Shown here: in pieces, positions 35,857 through 45,103 of the stretch | Layout of the letters: the number at the start of each line of letters is the position of its first letter | How positions within the stretch are numbered: position 1 is the stretch's first letter | Assembly (NCBI RefSeq): GCF_001880225.1 | Contig: NZ_CP009654.1 | Location: forward strand, 682,001 to 746,000 | Length of the DNA: 64,000 bases | Direction: 5' to 3' | Source of the DNA: Francisella frigiditurris | GTDB taxonomy: Bacteria; Pseudomonadota; Gammaproteobacteria; Francisellales; Francisellaceae | Translations under genes and position numbers: made by a program | The notes under the pieces: generated by a model | What the model was told of the DNA's origin: nothing | What the model saw: the letters and a program-made list of their open reading frames with translations, nothing else | Database searches by the model: none

Positions 35857-38036
35857 GTGGAACTAAAAATTATTTAAGCTTTAAAGTCTATGGTTTAGAC
35901 TGTGTTGAAGAAGTTAATATAATAAAAAAAGCGCTTGCAAAAAATGTGCCTGAAGATCAACTTCAGTTTGACCTTCTAAATAGTAAGTTGCTTATTGAAC
36001 AATCTCCAAATAATCAAATATCAGCCAAAGAGATTGTGGCATTGATTAAAAAGTCTGGATTAAAAGCTACAACATGGGATGAGCACATAAAAAATAATGA
36101 TGAGAATCAAAGTTTTTGGAAGCGTCATTTGCGTTTAATAACAACATTATTTAGCGGATTATTTATAGTAGCAGCATATTTATATCATGGTTTTTTACAT
36201 GGTTTTGTTCATGCATTAGTGGTTGGTGAATCAAGTGCTACAGAAGCTTTTCCAATAGTTTCACAAGTATTTTATCTACTGGCTATAATTTCTGGAAGCT
36301 GGTTTGTTTTCCCTAAAGCATGGGCAGCTCTGAAAAGGTTTGATGCAGATATGAATTTGCTAATGGTTATAGCTATTGTCTGTGCAGTAGCAATTGGTCA
36401 GTGGTTTGAAGCATCAATAGTAAGTTTCTTATTCGCATTTTCACTATCTTTAGAGTCTTGGAGTGTAGGTAATGCTAGATCAGCTATCACAAAATTAATA
36501 ACTTTAACTCCAGATAAAGCTTTAGTCTATTGTTGCCATGATAAAGAGTTTGAAGAAAAACCTATTTCAGAAATTAACATAGGACGAAGAGTTCTTATTA
36601 AACCGGGTGAAAGGGTAGCTTTAGATGGTGAAGTTATAAAAGGTAGTAGTTTCTTGAATCAGGCGCCTATAACTGGTGAGTCAATGCCAATACAGAAACA
36701 AGTAGGTGATACAGTTTTTGCTGGTAGTATTAATGGTAATGGAACTATAGAAATAAAAACTACAAAAACAGCCGAAGACTCTTCTGTAGCTAAAATTATT
36801 CAAGCTATAGAACATGCTCAATCAAAGCGTTCAGAGTCTGAAAAATGGGTTGATCGTTTCGCTCGAGTGTATACACCAGCTATGTTAATTTTAGCCATCT
36901 TAATCGCTATTGTACCTTCATTATTTTTGGGAGGGGCTTGGCTAAGCTGGATTTATGAAGCTTTAGTTATTTTAGTTATAGCATGTCCATGTGCGCTGGT
37001 TATCTCTACTCCAATATCAATTGTTTCATCTTTAGCTAGTGCTGCTAGAAATGGTGTGCTAATTAAAGGAGGAACCTTTATTGAGATCCCTGCTAAATTA
37101 AAAGCTATAGCTTTTGATAAGACGGGAACTTTAACACAAGGTAAGCCTAGTGTCAGAGAAGTTATAACTAACAATATATCAGAAGAGGAGCTTATTAAAA
37201 TTGCTGGAAGCCTAGAAAAAAATACTGATCATCCTATTGCTGAGGCTATTTTAAATTACTCTAAAGAACATAATATAGGATTAGTAGATAGTGATGATAC
37301 TAAAGTTATTAGCGGCAAAGGTGTTTCAGGAAAAGTAGAGGGAAAAGAATACTGGCTTGGTAGCCATGTATTTAGCCATGAAAAACAATTGTGTGAAAAT
37401 AGTTCAATGCATGAAAAAGCTGTTAAGTTAGAAAATTTGGGACATACATTAATTTTTGTGGGAAATGATAAGGAAATAATTGGAATAATAGCTGTTCAAG
37501 ATGCTCTAAAAGAGAACATTCAAATAATTTTAAATAATTTGAGAGAGTTAGGTATAGAACAAACAGTTATGCTGACAGGTGATAACTCTGGTACAGCAAA
37601 AGCTCTTGGTAAACAAAGTGGGATAGATAAAGTCTATGCTGAATTATTGCCAGAGAATAAAGTTTCTAAAGTAGAAGAGCTTGTTGAGCAATATAAAGAA
37701 GTAGCGATGGTAGGTGACGGTATAAATGATGCACCAGCTTTAGCAAGATCTAACTTAGGCATTGCTATGGGAGCAATAGGGAGTGATGTTGCTATAGAAA
37801 CAGCAGATGTTGCGCTTATGTCTGATGATTTAAGTAAGTTACCTTGGCTAATTAAGCACTCAAAAAGAACAGTAAATATTATTAAGCAAAATATTATCTT
37901 TGCAATAACCATAAAAGCTTTATTTATAACTCTTGCTATAGCGGGTGTGGCTACATTATGGATGGCAATAGTGGCTGATATGGGAGCAACATTAGTTGTA
38001 ATTATGAATGCACTAAGATTGCTAAAAATTAAATAA
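35853..38036 (+). CDS. Heavy-metal-translocating P1B-type ATPase
   Basis: 727 residues. The N-terminal HMA-like domain (about 6-75) has only one cysteine (GLDC17VEE), the form seen in CadA/ZntA-type divalent metal pumps, rather than the CxxC of copper pumps. The membrane metal site is Cys378-Pro-Cys380 (IACPCAL), the phosphorylated aspartate is Asp422 in DKTGT, and TGES, HPIAEA and GDGINDAPAL are present. Export of zinc, cadmium, lead or cobalt is most likely. Regulated by the overlapping ArsR gene; its end overlaps the convergent TSUP gene by eight bases. Confidence 0.92.
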   Translation: MSGTKNYLSFKVYGLDCVEEVNIIKKALAKNVPEDQLQFDLLNSKLLIEQSPNNQISAKEIVALIKKSGLKATTWDEHIKNNDENQSFWKRHLRLITTLFSGLFIVAAYLYHGFLHGFVHALVVGESSATEAFPIVSQVFYLLAIISGSWFVFPKAWAALKRFDADMNLLMVIAIVCAVAIGQWFEASIVSFLFAFSLSLESWSVGNARSAITKLITLTPDKALVYCCHDKEFEEKPISEINIGRRVLIKPGERVALDGEVIKGSSFLNQAPITGESMPIQKQVGDTVFAGSINGNGTIEIKTTKTAEDSSVAKIIQAIEHAQSKRSESEKWVDRFARVYTPAMLILAILIAIVPSLFLGGAWLSWIYEALVILVIACPCALVISTPISIVSSLASAARNGVLIKGGTFIEIPAKLKAIAFDKTGTLTQGKPSVREVITNNISEEELIKIAGSLEKNTDHPIAEAILNYSKEHNIGLVDSDDTKVISGKGVSGKVEGKEYWLGSHVFSHEKQLCENSSMHEKAVKLENLGHTLIFVGNDKEIIGIIAVQDALKENIQIILNNLRELGIEQTVMLTGDNSGTAKALGKQSGIDKVYAELLPENKVSKVEELVEQYKEVAMVGDGINDAPALARSNLGIAMGAIGSDVAIETADVALMSDDLSKLPWLIKHSKRTVNIIKQNIIFAITIKALFITLAIAGVATLWMAIVADMGATLVVIMNALRLLKIK

Positions 38037-38760
38037 ACAATAAAGTAGAGCCTATAATACTTAATATTCCAGCAAATAAAAATTTTGAGTATTTATTAGA
38101 TAGTCTATGCAAATATTTTGAACCTAAATAAGAGCCAATTAGTTTTATTGGTAATATGCATAAGATTGCTAACCATTTTATAATCCAAGTTGGAGAGTAT
38201 AAATTATAGCTTTCATAATCTTCTATAATAGTTAGGCTTATTAATGCTACTGAAATAGTTAAGGCTAAAAACATTATCACATTTAGAATTTTACTACTAT
38301 CAAGTTTTAATAAACGAAATATTAGATTTTTATTTAGAGTATTATTTCTTTGGGAGAGTTTTATTAAATTGTAAATAGTTAATAGTGTTAAGAAAAGAAG
38401 TACACTTCCACTAATGGCAGCAGCATCTATCATTTGAATTCCATCAGAAAAAACAAAGCTGGTTACAGCACCAATTAAAGTAGCTGGAATAATATTTGTT
38501 GCAAGTATCCAACTTAAACCTTTTGATTTATGTAGATTTCTTATACTAATTAAAGAGCTAAATAGTATTATAATTAGAGATGTATTAACAGCTATATCAC
38601 TATAGTTGTGATTTATAATACAACCATCATCAGCGATAATTAATATTAAAAGTAATATTAGAATTAGATCTTCTTTAATACTAATTATTCTTGCGAGGAA
38701 GCTGATAAGAAACCCCATAAATAAGAATATTAGTAAGTAATCCATAATATATACAAACAA
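38029..38760 (-). CDS. TauE/SafE (TSUP)-family permease
   Basis: 243 residues, seven or eight helices in two half repeats. The second half carries CILPIKLIGSYLGSKYLHRLSNKYSKFLFAGILSIIGS, the TSUP pattern of a proline-lysine-glycine helix followed by a final helix. Family members export or import sulfite, sulfoacetate or related anions. It is divergent from a LysR regulator across 143 bases, a pairing that commonly means control of the permease by that regulator. Confidence 0.7.
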   Translation of the reverse strand: MFVYIMDYLLIFLFMGFLISFLARIISIKEDLILILLLILIIADDGCIINHNYSDIAVNTSLIIILFSSLISIRNLHKSKGLSWILATNIIPATLIGAVTSFVFSDGIQMIDAAAISGSVLLFLTLLTIYNLIKLSQRNNTLNKNLIFRLLKLDSSKILNVIMFLALTISVALISLTIIEDYESYNLYSPTWIIKWLAILCILPIKLIGSYLGSKYLHRLSNKYSKFLFAGILSIIGSTLLFI

Positions 38761-38903
38761 AATTAATTAATATATCTATATTATCTATAAATTATAAAAG
38801 GTTAAATAGATATTTTTTATAAAACATATAAGTTAAAATGATATTAATTATTGGTTTTGATGCTTATTTAACTAATAAGGTGTCAAATATAACAAGATAG
38901 TTT

Positions 38904-39785
38904 ATGAAAATAACTCTTAAGCAACTTCAAGTTTTCGTTAATACTGCTAAGTCAGAATCTATTAGTATTGGTGCAGAAAAGTGCTTTATCTCACAAGCTG
39001 CGGCAAGTATGTCATTATCCCAACTAGAAAGTATGTTGGATACAACCTTATTTGATAGAGTTGGAAAAAGGATGAAACTAAATGATAATGGTCAAAACCT
39101 ATTATCAAAAGCAATTCGCATTTTAGATGAAGTCAGTGAATTTGAATCATTTGCTGTTGATAATGAGCATTTATCTGGAAAACTAATAGTTGGCGCCAGT
39201 ACAACTCTTGCTAGTTATGTTTTGCCTAAATATTTGGCTCAATTCAAACAAAAATATCCTGATGTTGAATTAGAGATTATTAATGGAAATACAAAAGAAA
39301 TTATCCATCAAGTTGAAATGCTTGGGTGCGATATTGGTTTTGTAGAAGGGGCTTGTGATAGTCAAGCACTAGATGTGGAATTATGGAGAAAAGATAACTT
39401 AAAAGTCTTTTGCTCTATTAATCATCCTTTAGCAAAAAAGAAAAAGGTTTCGATAAAAGATATTCTTAAATATGAGTGGGTAACAAGAGAAGCGGGCTCA
39501 GGAACATTTGATATTTTCTATAAAGAGCTTGGTAAAGATGCAAAAGATTTGAAACAATTAATGGTGTTAAATAATTCTGAAGCTATAAAGCAATATGTTT
39601 CACATAGTGATTCACTTGCGTGTTTATCAGAGGCAATTGTCGAGGAGTCTTCAGATATACAAAAAATTAAAATTTTAAAAGTAGAAGAGTTAGATCTAAG
39701 TAGAGAGTTTTATTTACTTCTTAATAAGAAAAAATATCATACAAATCTTACTAAAGCATTTTCTGATTTTATTCATTCAGTCTAG
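38904..39785 (+). CDS. LysR-family transcriptional regulator
   Basis: 293 residues. An N-terminal winged helix (1-65; LKQLQVFVNTAKSESISIGAEKCFISQAAASMSLSQLE) is followed by a two-lobe substrate-binding domain starting near LSGKLIVGASTTLASYVLP. The sequence fits the CysB/CysL-like group by its TLASYVLPKYLAQFKQKYPDVELEI stretch. It likely controls the divergent TSUP gene. The effector is unknown; sulfur metabolites would match both family and neighbour. The 118-base-wide upstream region is AT-rich with no box I can fix. Confidence 0.88.
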   Translation: MKITLKQLQVFVNTAKSESISIGAEKCFISQAAASMSLSQLESMLDTTLFDRVGKRMKLNDNGQNLLSKAIRILDEVSEFESFAVDNEHLSGKLIVGASTTLASYVLPKYLAQFKQKYPDVELEIINGNTKEIIHQVEMLGCDIGFVEGACDSQALDVELWRKDNLKVFCSINHPLAKKKKVSIKDILKYEWVTREAGSGTFDIFYKELGKDAKDLKQLMVLNNSEAIKQYVSHSDSLACLSEAIVEESSDIQKIKILKVEELDLSREFYLLLNKKKYHTNLTKAFSDFIHSV

Positions 39786-39874
39786 TTTTATTCAATTATC
39801 CTTGAAAAAGTATGCTAAAGAGCATATAAATTATATTAAGTAAATTGATATTTTTGAGTAAAGGAGAATGGCTT

Positions 39875-40450
39875 ATGACATTTGGAGTGATTTTATTATT
39901 AGTGATAGCTGCTATCTGTGTATATGTGGTTATGACGTATAACAAGTTAATTGCTGAAATAGAAACAGTTAAAAATTCAGAAAAACAAATTGATGTGCAA
40001 CTTGATCGTCGTGCTAAGGTTTTTGACTCCTTAGTGAATGTGGTTAAAAAATATATGGATTATGAGCAAACTACATTGAAACAAGTAGTAGCTTTAAGAA
40101 ATAAAGCAAATGTGGCAAAAGAAAATGGCGACGTACAAGAAAGAATAGATGCTGAAAATAAAATTTCAGAATTTGCTAGAGGCATAAACGTTCAATTTGA
40201 GAATTATCCAGAATTAAAAGCTAATCAGAATGTTATACAATTACAAGAAGAAATAACTTCGACTGAGAATAAATTAGCTTTTGCTAAGCAAGCGCTTAAT
40301 GATTCTATAGAAAGATATAATGCCCATAAGAAATCATTTTTTGCTGGAGTAGTAGTAAGTCTCTTTAAGAAGTTAGATGAGAATTTTATTTATTGGAATA
40401 TTTCTGAAGAGAAGAAAGCTCAATTAGAAGAAGCAAGAGTGGAGCTATAG
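39875..40450 (+). CDS. lemA: LemA-family protein
   Basis: 191 residues from the ATG at 39875, which has AAAGGAGA eight bases upstream; an in-frame TTG at 39845 has none. One N-terminal membrane helix (TFGVILLLVIAAICVYVVM) leads into a long helical bundle with the family stretch YNKLIAEIETVKNSEKQIDVQLDRRAKVFDSLVNVVKKY and a later RYNAHKKSFFAG. LemA often pairs with M48 proteases or TPM proteins in envelope quality control. The next gene, an M48 protease, starts at the following base. Confidence 0.9.
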   Translation: MTFGVILLLVIAAICVYVVMTYNKLIAEIETVKNSEKQIDVQLDRRAKVFDSLVNVVKKYMDYEQTTLKQVVALRNKANVAKENGDVQERIDAENKISEFARGINVQFENYPELKANQNVIQLQEEITSTENKLAFAKQALNDSIERYNAHKKSFFAGVVVSLFKKLDENFIYWNISEEKKAQLEEARVEL

Positions 40451-41515
40451 ATGAGTGAAAATTTACACTACGGCTCAGCAAACTGGAGAGAAGTAGTACG
40501 TAAAAACACGCAAAAGACATATCTAGTTATAGCAGTATTTTTAATTGTTTTCTTTTTACTGGGTATATTTGTAGATACTGTTTATAGGTATAGTGAATTA
40601 GCGAATTCATATTATCAATATTATCACCAACAGCTTTCTATCAGTCAGGTCTTTGTATGGCTTGCAACGTTTAAAATTATTCCTTATGCAACTATTATAA
40701 TTTCAGCAATAACAGTTGTTTGGCTTTATATTACTTTTGCAATGTATGATAAGATAATGCTTTCTGGTACAGACTATCAGGAAATAACAGCAGATAATAA
40801 TGATCCGTTAGCTCGGAAAATTTATAATGTTGTCGAGGAAATGAAAGTTGCTGCAGGTATGAGATATATGCCGAAAGTGTTTCTTATTAATGCAAACTAT
40901 ATGAATGCTTTTGCATCAGGATATTCAGAGAAATCAGCAATGGTTGCAATAACTGCTAAGTTAGCTCAAAGTTTAACTAGAGATGAATTGCAGGCTGTTA
41001 TGGCACATGAATTAACCCATATCAGAAATCAAGATATTAAATTAAACCTTTTTACTATGGTTTTATCTAATATGATGCTTATTATTATGGATTTCCTATT
41101 TTATTCAGTGCTTTTCTCTGGAAATAATAGAAGTAGTAATAATCGTAATAATAATGCTGCAGTATTTTTCTTAATAATTATTATTTTAAGATATGTTTTG
41201 CAAATATTTACTATATTTATGATGCTATTCTTAAGTCGGACAAGAGAGTATATGGCAGATGCGGGAGCTGTAGAATTAATGCGAACAAATATGCCAATGG
41301 CAAATGCATTGATGAAAATATCAAAAGACAGCGCCACTCCTGAAGCACAAAATGAGTATAAACATAATAAAAATGAGAATCTTCGTAGAGCTTCTTATAT
41401 ATATGATCCATTAAGTGCTGGTTTTAATGGCGGTGATATGTCAGATATGTTTTCTACACATCCAAGCTTAGAGAATAGATTGCAGTCTATAGGTGTAAGT
41501 GTTAAAGGTTTGTGA
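40451..41515 (+). CDS. htpX: M48-family membrane metalloprotease, HtpX-like
   Basis: 354 residues. Two N-terminal membrane helices (about 25-50 and 75-100), then the zinc motif His186-Glu-Leu-Thr-His190 in MAHELTHIRNQDIKL, two more helices (about 205-225, 237-262) and the third ligand in SRTREYMADAGAVEL. The C-terminus has THPSLENRLQSI, typical of HtpX. It is longer than E. coli HtpX (293), chiefly at the N-terminus. Function is cleavage of misfolded or damaged membrane proteins. Joined to lemA without a gap and overlapping the pilin gene. Confidence 0.87.
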   Translation: MSENLHYGSANWREVVRKNTQKTYLVIAVFLIVFFLLGIFVDTVYRYSELANSYYQYYHQQLSISQVFVWLATFKIIPYATIIISAITVVWLYITFAMYDKIMLSGTDYQEITADNNDPLARKIYNVVEEMKVAAGMRYMPKVFLINANYMNAFASGYSEKSAMVAITAKLAQSLTRDELQAVMAHELTHIRNQDIKLNLFTMVLSNMMLIIMDFLFYSVLFSGNNRSSNNRNNNAAVFFLIIIILRYVLQIFTIFMMLFLSRTREYMADAGAVELMRTNMPMANALMKISKDSATPEAQNEYKHNKNENLRRASYIYDPLSAGFNGGDMSDMFSTHPSLENRLQSIGVSVKGL

Positions 41516-41517
41516 TT

Positions 41518-42456
41518 ATGAATAATAGAAGCTTCAAAAAAGATGCTGGATTTACCTTAGTAGAGCTTATGGTTTCAGTGGCTATTGTAGCTATAATAGC
41601 TACAATAGCCACTTCAGTCTATTCTAACTACGTGCTAAGAACAAAAATAGCAGCAGAAGTTTCTGTACAGACAGCTAGAGCAAAAGAAATATATGATCTT
41701 AAAAGAAATGGTCATGATTTTTATTCTCTTCAGGGAAATGACGCACTTAATGAATATGCAGCTTTGACTAAAGATATTGGCACAACTGGAAGTGGTATAA
41801 TTAATGGATATGGAGAGATCATGGTACGTCCAGAAGATGTACCGGAGGATTCTGTAAGGTGGCGTTGTGTTGTTGCCGGAGATGGCTTAACTCAGTCTAG
41901 CCTCCCTAGTCATTGTATATTAGGTGACGCAACTTTCTTTAGAATTCTAAAAGAGAATAACATGATTTTCAGTGAAGATAATTTTCAGTATGATGATATG
42001 CCTGTTAATGAGAATGGTTGGGGTAAAGTAAATACTGATAGTGACTTTCTTGGAAAATGGTATATTACTGGAGGGGATGAAGAAGTAGAAATCTGGAATG
42101 ATTTTGAGAATATTGATGATGCACGTCCAAATGTTGCTGAGCTAGATGGTGATAGGAATGAAATAGTTGATTTTTCTCATGATCTTGCATCTAAAGGTTT
42201 TGATAGTATGAAAATGTCTTTTGATTACTATTCAAGAACAGGTAATGAGTCAAGTAATTTTCAGGTTTATCTTGGGGATGAACTTGTTTATACTCATGAT
42301 AATTTTTCACAAGGTTGGCAAAGTATTAATATTGATTTAACTAATACTAATGCATCTGGTAAAACTTTAACTCTAAGGGAAGCAGGGGCAGATGACAGTT
42401 ATGGTGCTTTGATTGATTTAGATTCATTAAAAGTGACACCTAATAAAATTAGTTAA
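41518..42456 (+). CDS. Type IV pilin-like protein with long beta-rich C-terminal module
   Basis: 312 residues from the ATG at 41518 (AAAGG nine bases upstream; a GTG at 41512 is also possible). The 11-residue leader ends in Gly11, followed by Phe12-T-L-V-Glu16, the prepilin cleavage site with the +5 glutamate and a hydrophobic helix. Residues 30-180 form a pilin-like domain with two Cys (WRCVV, SHCIL). Residues about 185-310 are strand-rich (FLGKWYITGGDEEVEIWND, MKMSFDYYSRTG, FQVYLGDELVYTHDN, WQSINIDL) and resemble DUF642/CBM-type jelly-roll domains. Pilins are usually 130-170 residues. It is translationally coupled to the M48 protease gene. Confidence 0.8.
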   Translation: MNNRSFKKDAGFTLVELMVSVAIVAIIATIATSVYSNYVLRTKIAAEVSVQTARAKEIYDLKRNGHDFYSLQGNDALNEYAALTKDIGTTGSGIINGYGEIMVRPEDVPEDSVRWRCVVAGDGLTQSSLPSHCILGDATFFRILKENNMIFSEDNFQYDDMPVNENGWGKVNTDSDFLGKWYITGGDEEVEIWNDFENIDDARPNVAELDGDRNEIVDFSHDLASKGFDSMKMSFDYYSRTGNESSNFQVYLGDELVYTHDNFSQGWQSINIDLTNTNASGKTLTLREAGADDSYGALIDLDSLKVTPNKIS

Positions 42457-42543
42457 ATAAAGATTTTTCTAGAATCTATAAAATTCACTTCAAATGTAAT
42501 ATAATTTGAAGAGTGCATTCGCCAAAATCTTTATGATTTTTTT
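42457..42543 (+). other. Structured intergenic element after the pilin gene
   Basis: ATAAAGATTTT (42457-42467) pairs with AAAATCTTTAT (42524-42534). Inside it CACTTCAAAT pairs with ATTTGAAGAGTG except for a two-base bulge. A run of seven T follows at 42537-42543. The RNA would fold as a long stem with a second hairpin inside. The terminal T-run makes a transcription terminator for the lemA-htpX-pilin operon the simplest reading. Confidence 0.5.
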
Positions 42544-42581
42544 CGGTAAATAATATAAATAAAAAATAATAAGTGGTATCA

Positions 42582-42908
42582 ATGTCAGAACAAGAACAGC
42601 CAAGAAAAAAGTTATCATTATCAACAAGAAAGACTTTAACAACAAATAGAGCAGTTACATCAAGCAATAATTTAAAAAATAAACTTCAAGCTAAGAAAGA
42701 AAGCTCCGTAAGTAATTTTCTAAAACATGCAGATAGTGATTTAGCCTCATTATATGAAGAAAGAAATGATGTTGTAGAACAAATAAAACAGCTAGAGCAA
42801 AGATTACAGTTTGCTAAAAGTGAACCTTTACAAGAATTCTTAATCGAATTAAAAAGTAAGGATTTTGATCTTTTAGCAAAAATAAATGATAGAGTTAGTG
42901 AGATTTAG
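42582..42908 (+). CDS. Small conserved-looking protein with coiled coil, unknown function
   Basis: 108 residues from the ATG at 42582; an earlier GTG at 42573 is weaker. The first 55 residues are basic and Ser/Thr-rich ([17 protein letters not shown]). The rest is helical with a heptad-like stretch ([23 protein letters not shown]). I recognise no family. It is cytoplasmic by composition. Its stop overlaps the rph stop by four bases on the other strand. Confidence 0.65.
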   Translation: MSEQEQPRKKLSLSTRKTLTTNRAVTSSNNLKNKLQAKKESSVSNFLKHADSDLASLYEERNDVVEQIKQLEQRLQFAKSEPLQEFLIELKSKDFDLLAKINDRVSEI

Positions 42909-43612
42909 AATAAGTTTTCAAAAATTTCTTTTATTCCTTTTTTAGCAAGAGTAAGCATTTTAGCAAACTCTTCTTCAGAAAAATCTTTACCTTCTGCTGT
43001 ACCTTGAATTTCTATTAAACCGCCATTTGAATTCATTACGACATTCATATCCGTTTCAGCATTAGAGTCCTCATCGTAATCTAGATCTAAAACTGGATTA
43101 TCATTATATATTCCAACAGAAATAGCAGCTACTTGAGCCTTTAAAGGTTTAGCTTCAGCAGGAATCATATTTTTTTCTTTCATATGTTCAACTGCATCTT
43201 TGATTGCTAATGATGCACCTGTAATAGCTGCTGTACGAGTTCCTCCATCAGCTTGTATAACGTCACAGTCTACTTTTATTGTATATTCTGGTATTTGAGT
43301 AAGGTCAACACTAGCTCTAAGAGCACGACCAATAAGTCTTTGTATTTCTTGAGTTCTTCCTGACTGCTTACCACGAGCAGCTTCTCTATCCATTCTTGTG
43401 TGTGTAGATCGAGGAAGCATTCCATATTCAGCAGTTAACCAACCTTCTCCTGAGTCTTTTTTAAACTTTGGCACACCTTCTGTTACAGAGGCTGTACATA
43501 GTACTTTAGTATCGCCAAATTCTATTAGTATTGAACCTTCAGCATGTTTAGTGAAATTATGTGTAACTTTTAAATTCCTTAGTTGGTCATTATTTCTACC
43601 ACTAGGTCTCAT
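42905..43612 (-). CDS. rph: Ribonuclease PH
   Basis: The frame is open from 43666, but the ATG at 43612 carries AAGGAG at proper distance and starts with [12 protein letters not shown], the canonical RNase PH N-terminus. This gives 235 residues (238 in E. coli). Conserved blocks: [69 protein letters not shown] and [19 protein letters not shown] with the catalytic acids. It trims the 3' ends of tRNA precursors by phosphorolysis. Complete and apparently functional. Confidence 0.96.
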   Translation of the reverse strand: MRPSGRNNDQLRNLKVTHNFTKHAEGSILIEFGDTKVLCTASVTEGVPKFKKDSGEGWLTAEYGMLPRSTHTRMDREAARGKQSGRTQEIQRLIGRALRASVDLTQIPEYTIKVDCDVIQADGGTRTAAITGASLAIKDAVEHMKEKNMIPAEAKPLKAQVAAISVGIYNDNPVLDLDYDEDSNAETDMNVVMNSNGGLIEIQGTAEGKDFSEEEFAKMLTLAKKGIKEIFENLF

Positions 43613-43725
43613 TTCGACTCCTTGTTTAATATAAAAATTAGTATATATGTGTATAATTGTTATCAATAATAGCTTTTAGGAATTGTTTTTTAAACAATTA
43701 AGCAGTTAAAATAATTTTTGGTGAG

Positions 43726-44256
43726 ATGGAAATACTAACAAATATAGATGAAAAACATTATGAATTTTGGTTAAGGGACGCTAAGCATTTAACAATAGCT
43801 TTAAAAAAATATTATAGTGAAATTACTCTGACAAAACATTCTCAAGAGTTAGAAGATTTAAATAGCTTTGAGCGTAATTTGCTGAATAAAGATAATAGCA
43901 TAGTAAGAAAAATTAGTTTAAATTCAGATGAAAAAGAATTGGTGTATGCAAGGACAATTGTTCCTATTGATACATATGTCTTTTTTAAAGAAAGATTTGA
44001 ATCTTTGGGAGAAAATCCAATAGGCGAGAGCTTTTTGTATAATAATGATAACTTTTTAAGAAGTGACTTTATTGTAAGGAAGCTTTCAAATAAAGAATTT
44101 CAGCAAGAAACGAATAGAAGTGTAACAAATGATTATGTTTTCTCGCGGAGCTCTATATTTTCTTTAAAAGAGCAAAATAATTTAAAAGTTCTAATTACAG
44201 AATATTTTTTAGGAATTAAAAATTTAGTGGAAAAAAGAAGTTTAAATGTTAAATAA
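43726..44256 (+). CDS. ubiC: Chorismate pyruvate-lyase UbiC
   Basis: 176 residues. Though divergent, it has the UbiC pattern: [26 protein letters not shown] (VARTVIP-like), [13 protein letters not shown] (the LGxxPLGexL motif), SDFIVRK and the closing [22 protein letters not shown]. It converts chorismate to 4-hydroxybenzoate and pyruvate, starting ubiquinone synthesis. The downstream ubiA overlaps its end by 11 bases, which strongly supports the call. Chorismate would come from aroC. Confidence 0.85.
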   Translation: MEILTNIDEKHYEFWLRDAKHLTIALKKYYSEITLTKHSQELEDLNSFERNLLNKDNSIVRKISLNSDEKELVYARTIVPIDTYVFFKERFESLGENPIGESFLYNNDNFLRSDFIVRKLSNKEFQQETNRSVTNDYVFSRSSIFSLKEQNNLKVLITEYFLGIKNLVEKRSLNVK

Positions 44257-45103
44257 AGAGACTTTAAAAGCCTATGTGATGCTAATGAGATTGCATAGAC
44301 CAATTCCTATACTTTTAATACTATGGCCAACGCTAACAGCTTTAGTGATAGCCTCTCATGGTATACCAGAATTTAAATATTTATTTATATTTGCTATTGG
44401 TGTAATTGTGATGCGAACAGTTGGCTGTATTTTAAATGATATTGCTGATATAGACTTTGATAGGCATGTGGCAAGGACAAGTTCTAGACCATTAACTACT
44501 GGTAAATTAACAGTTAGGAATGCTGTAAATTTATGCCTGGTTTTATCTTTTGTAGCTTTTGTATGTGTCTTATTTTTGAATATGTTTACAATTGTTTTAT
44601 CTTTTATAGCATTGTTTTTAGCTATTTTATATCCGTTTTGTAAAAGGTTTTTTGCCATGCCTCAATTTGTACTTGGTTTGGCTTTTAACTTTGGGATATT
44701 GATGGCTTTCTCTGCGATACAAAATAAATTACCGATAGAAGCGTGGGTATTTTATTTAGCTACTATATGTTGGACCATAGCATATGATACGGTTTATGCA
44801 TTAGCAGATAGAGAATTTGATCTGGAAATAGGTATAAATTCATCAGCTATATTATTTGGTAAAAGAGTTTTTAGTTTTATATTTATATTTAATTTTATAT
44901 CTATAGCTTTCTTAATTTTATTAGGAATTATCTGTAAATATGGGTTGATATATTATGTGGGATTATTTCTGGCAAGTTTATTTTTTATATATAACTATTT
45001 TGTTTATAAGAAACTAGGCATAGAGAAATGTATAAAAGCTTTTTCAGATAACCATTGGGTAGGGCTAATATTATTTATATGTGTTTTGCTTAATTACTTT
45101 TAA
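44246..45103 (+). CDS. ubiA: 4-hydroxybenzoate polyprenyltransferase UbiA
   Basis: 285 residues, membrane prenyltransferase with about nine helices. The first aspartate motif is [21 protein letters not shown] and the second [19 protein letters not shown]; both bind magnesium-diphosphate. [21 protein letters not shown] is the usual start of UbiA. It prenylates 4-hydroxybenzoate in ubiquinone biosynthesis, supplying the quinone that the cyo oxidase in this window uses. It overlaps ubiC and is convergent with the channel gene by a few bases. Confidence 0.95.
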   Translation: MLNKETLKAYVMLMRLHRPIPILLILWPTLTALVIASHGIPEFKYLFIFAIGVIVMRTVGCILNDIADIDFDRHVARTSSRPLTTGKLTVRNAVNLCLVLSFVAFVCVLFLNMFTIVLSFIALFLAILYPFCKRFFAMPQFVLGLAFNFGILMAFSAIQNKLPIEAWVFYLATICWTIAYDTVYALADREFDLEIGINSSAILFGKRVFSFIFIFNFISIAFLILLGIICKYGLIYYVGLFLASLFFIYNYFVYKKLGIEKCIKAFSDNHWVGLILFICVLLNYF

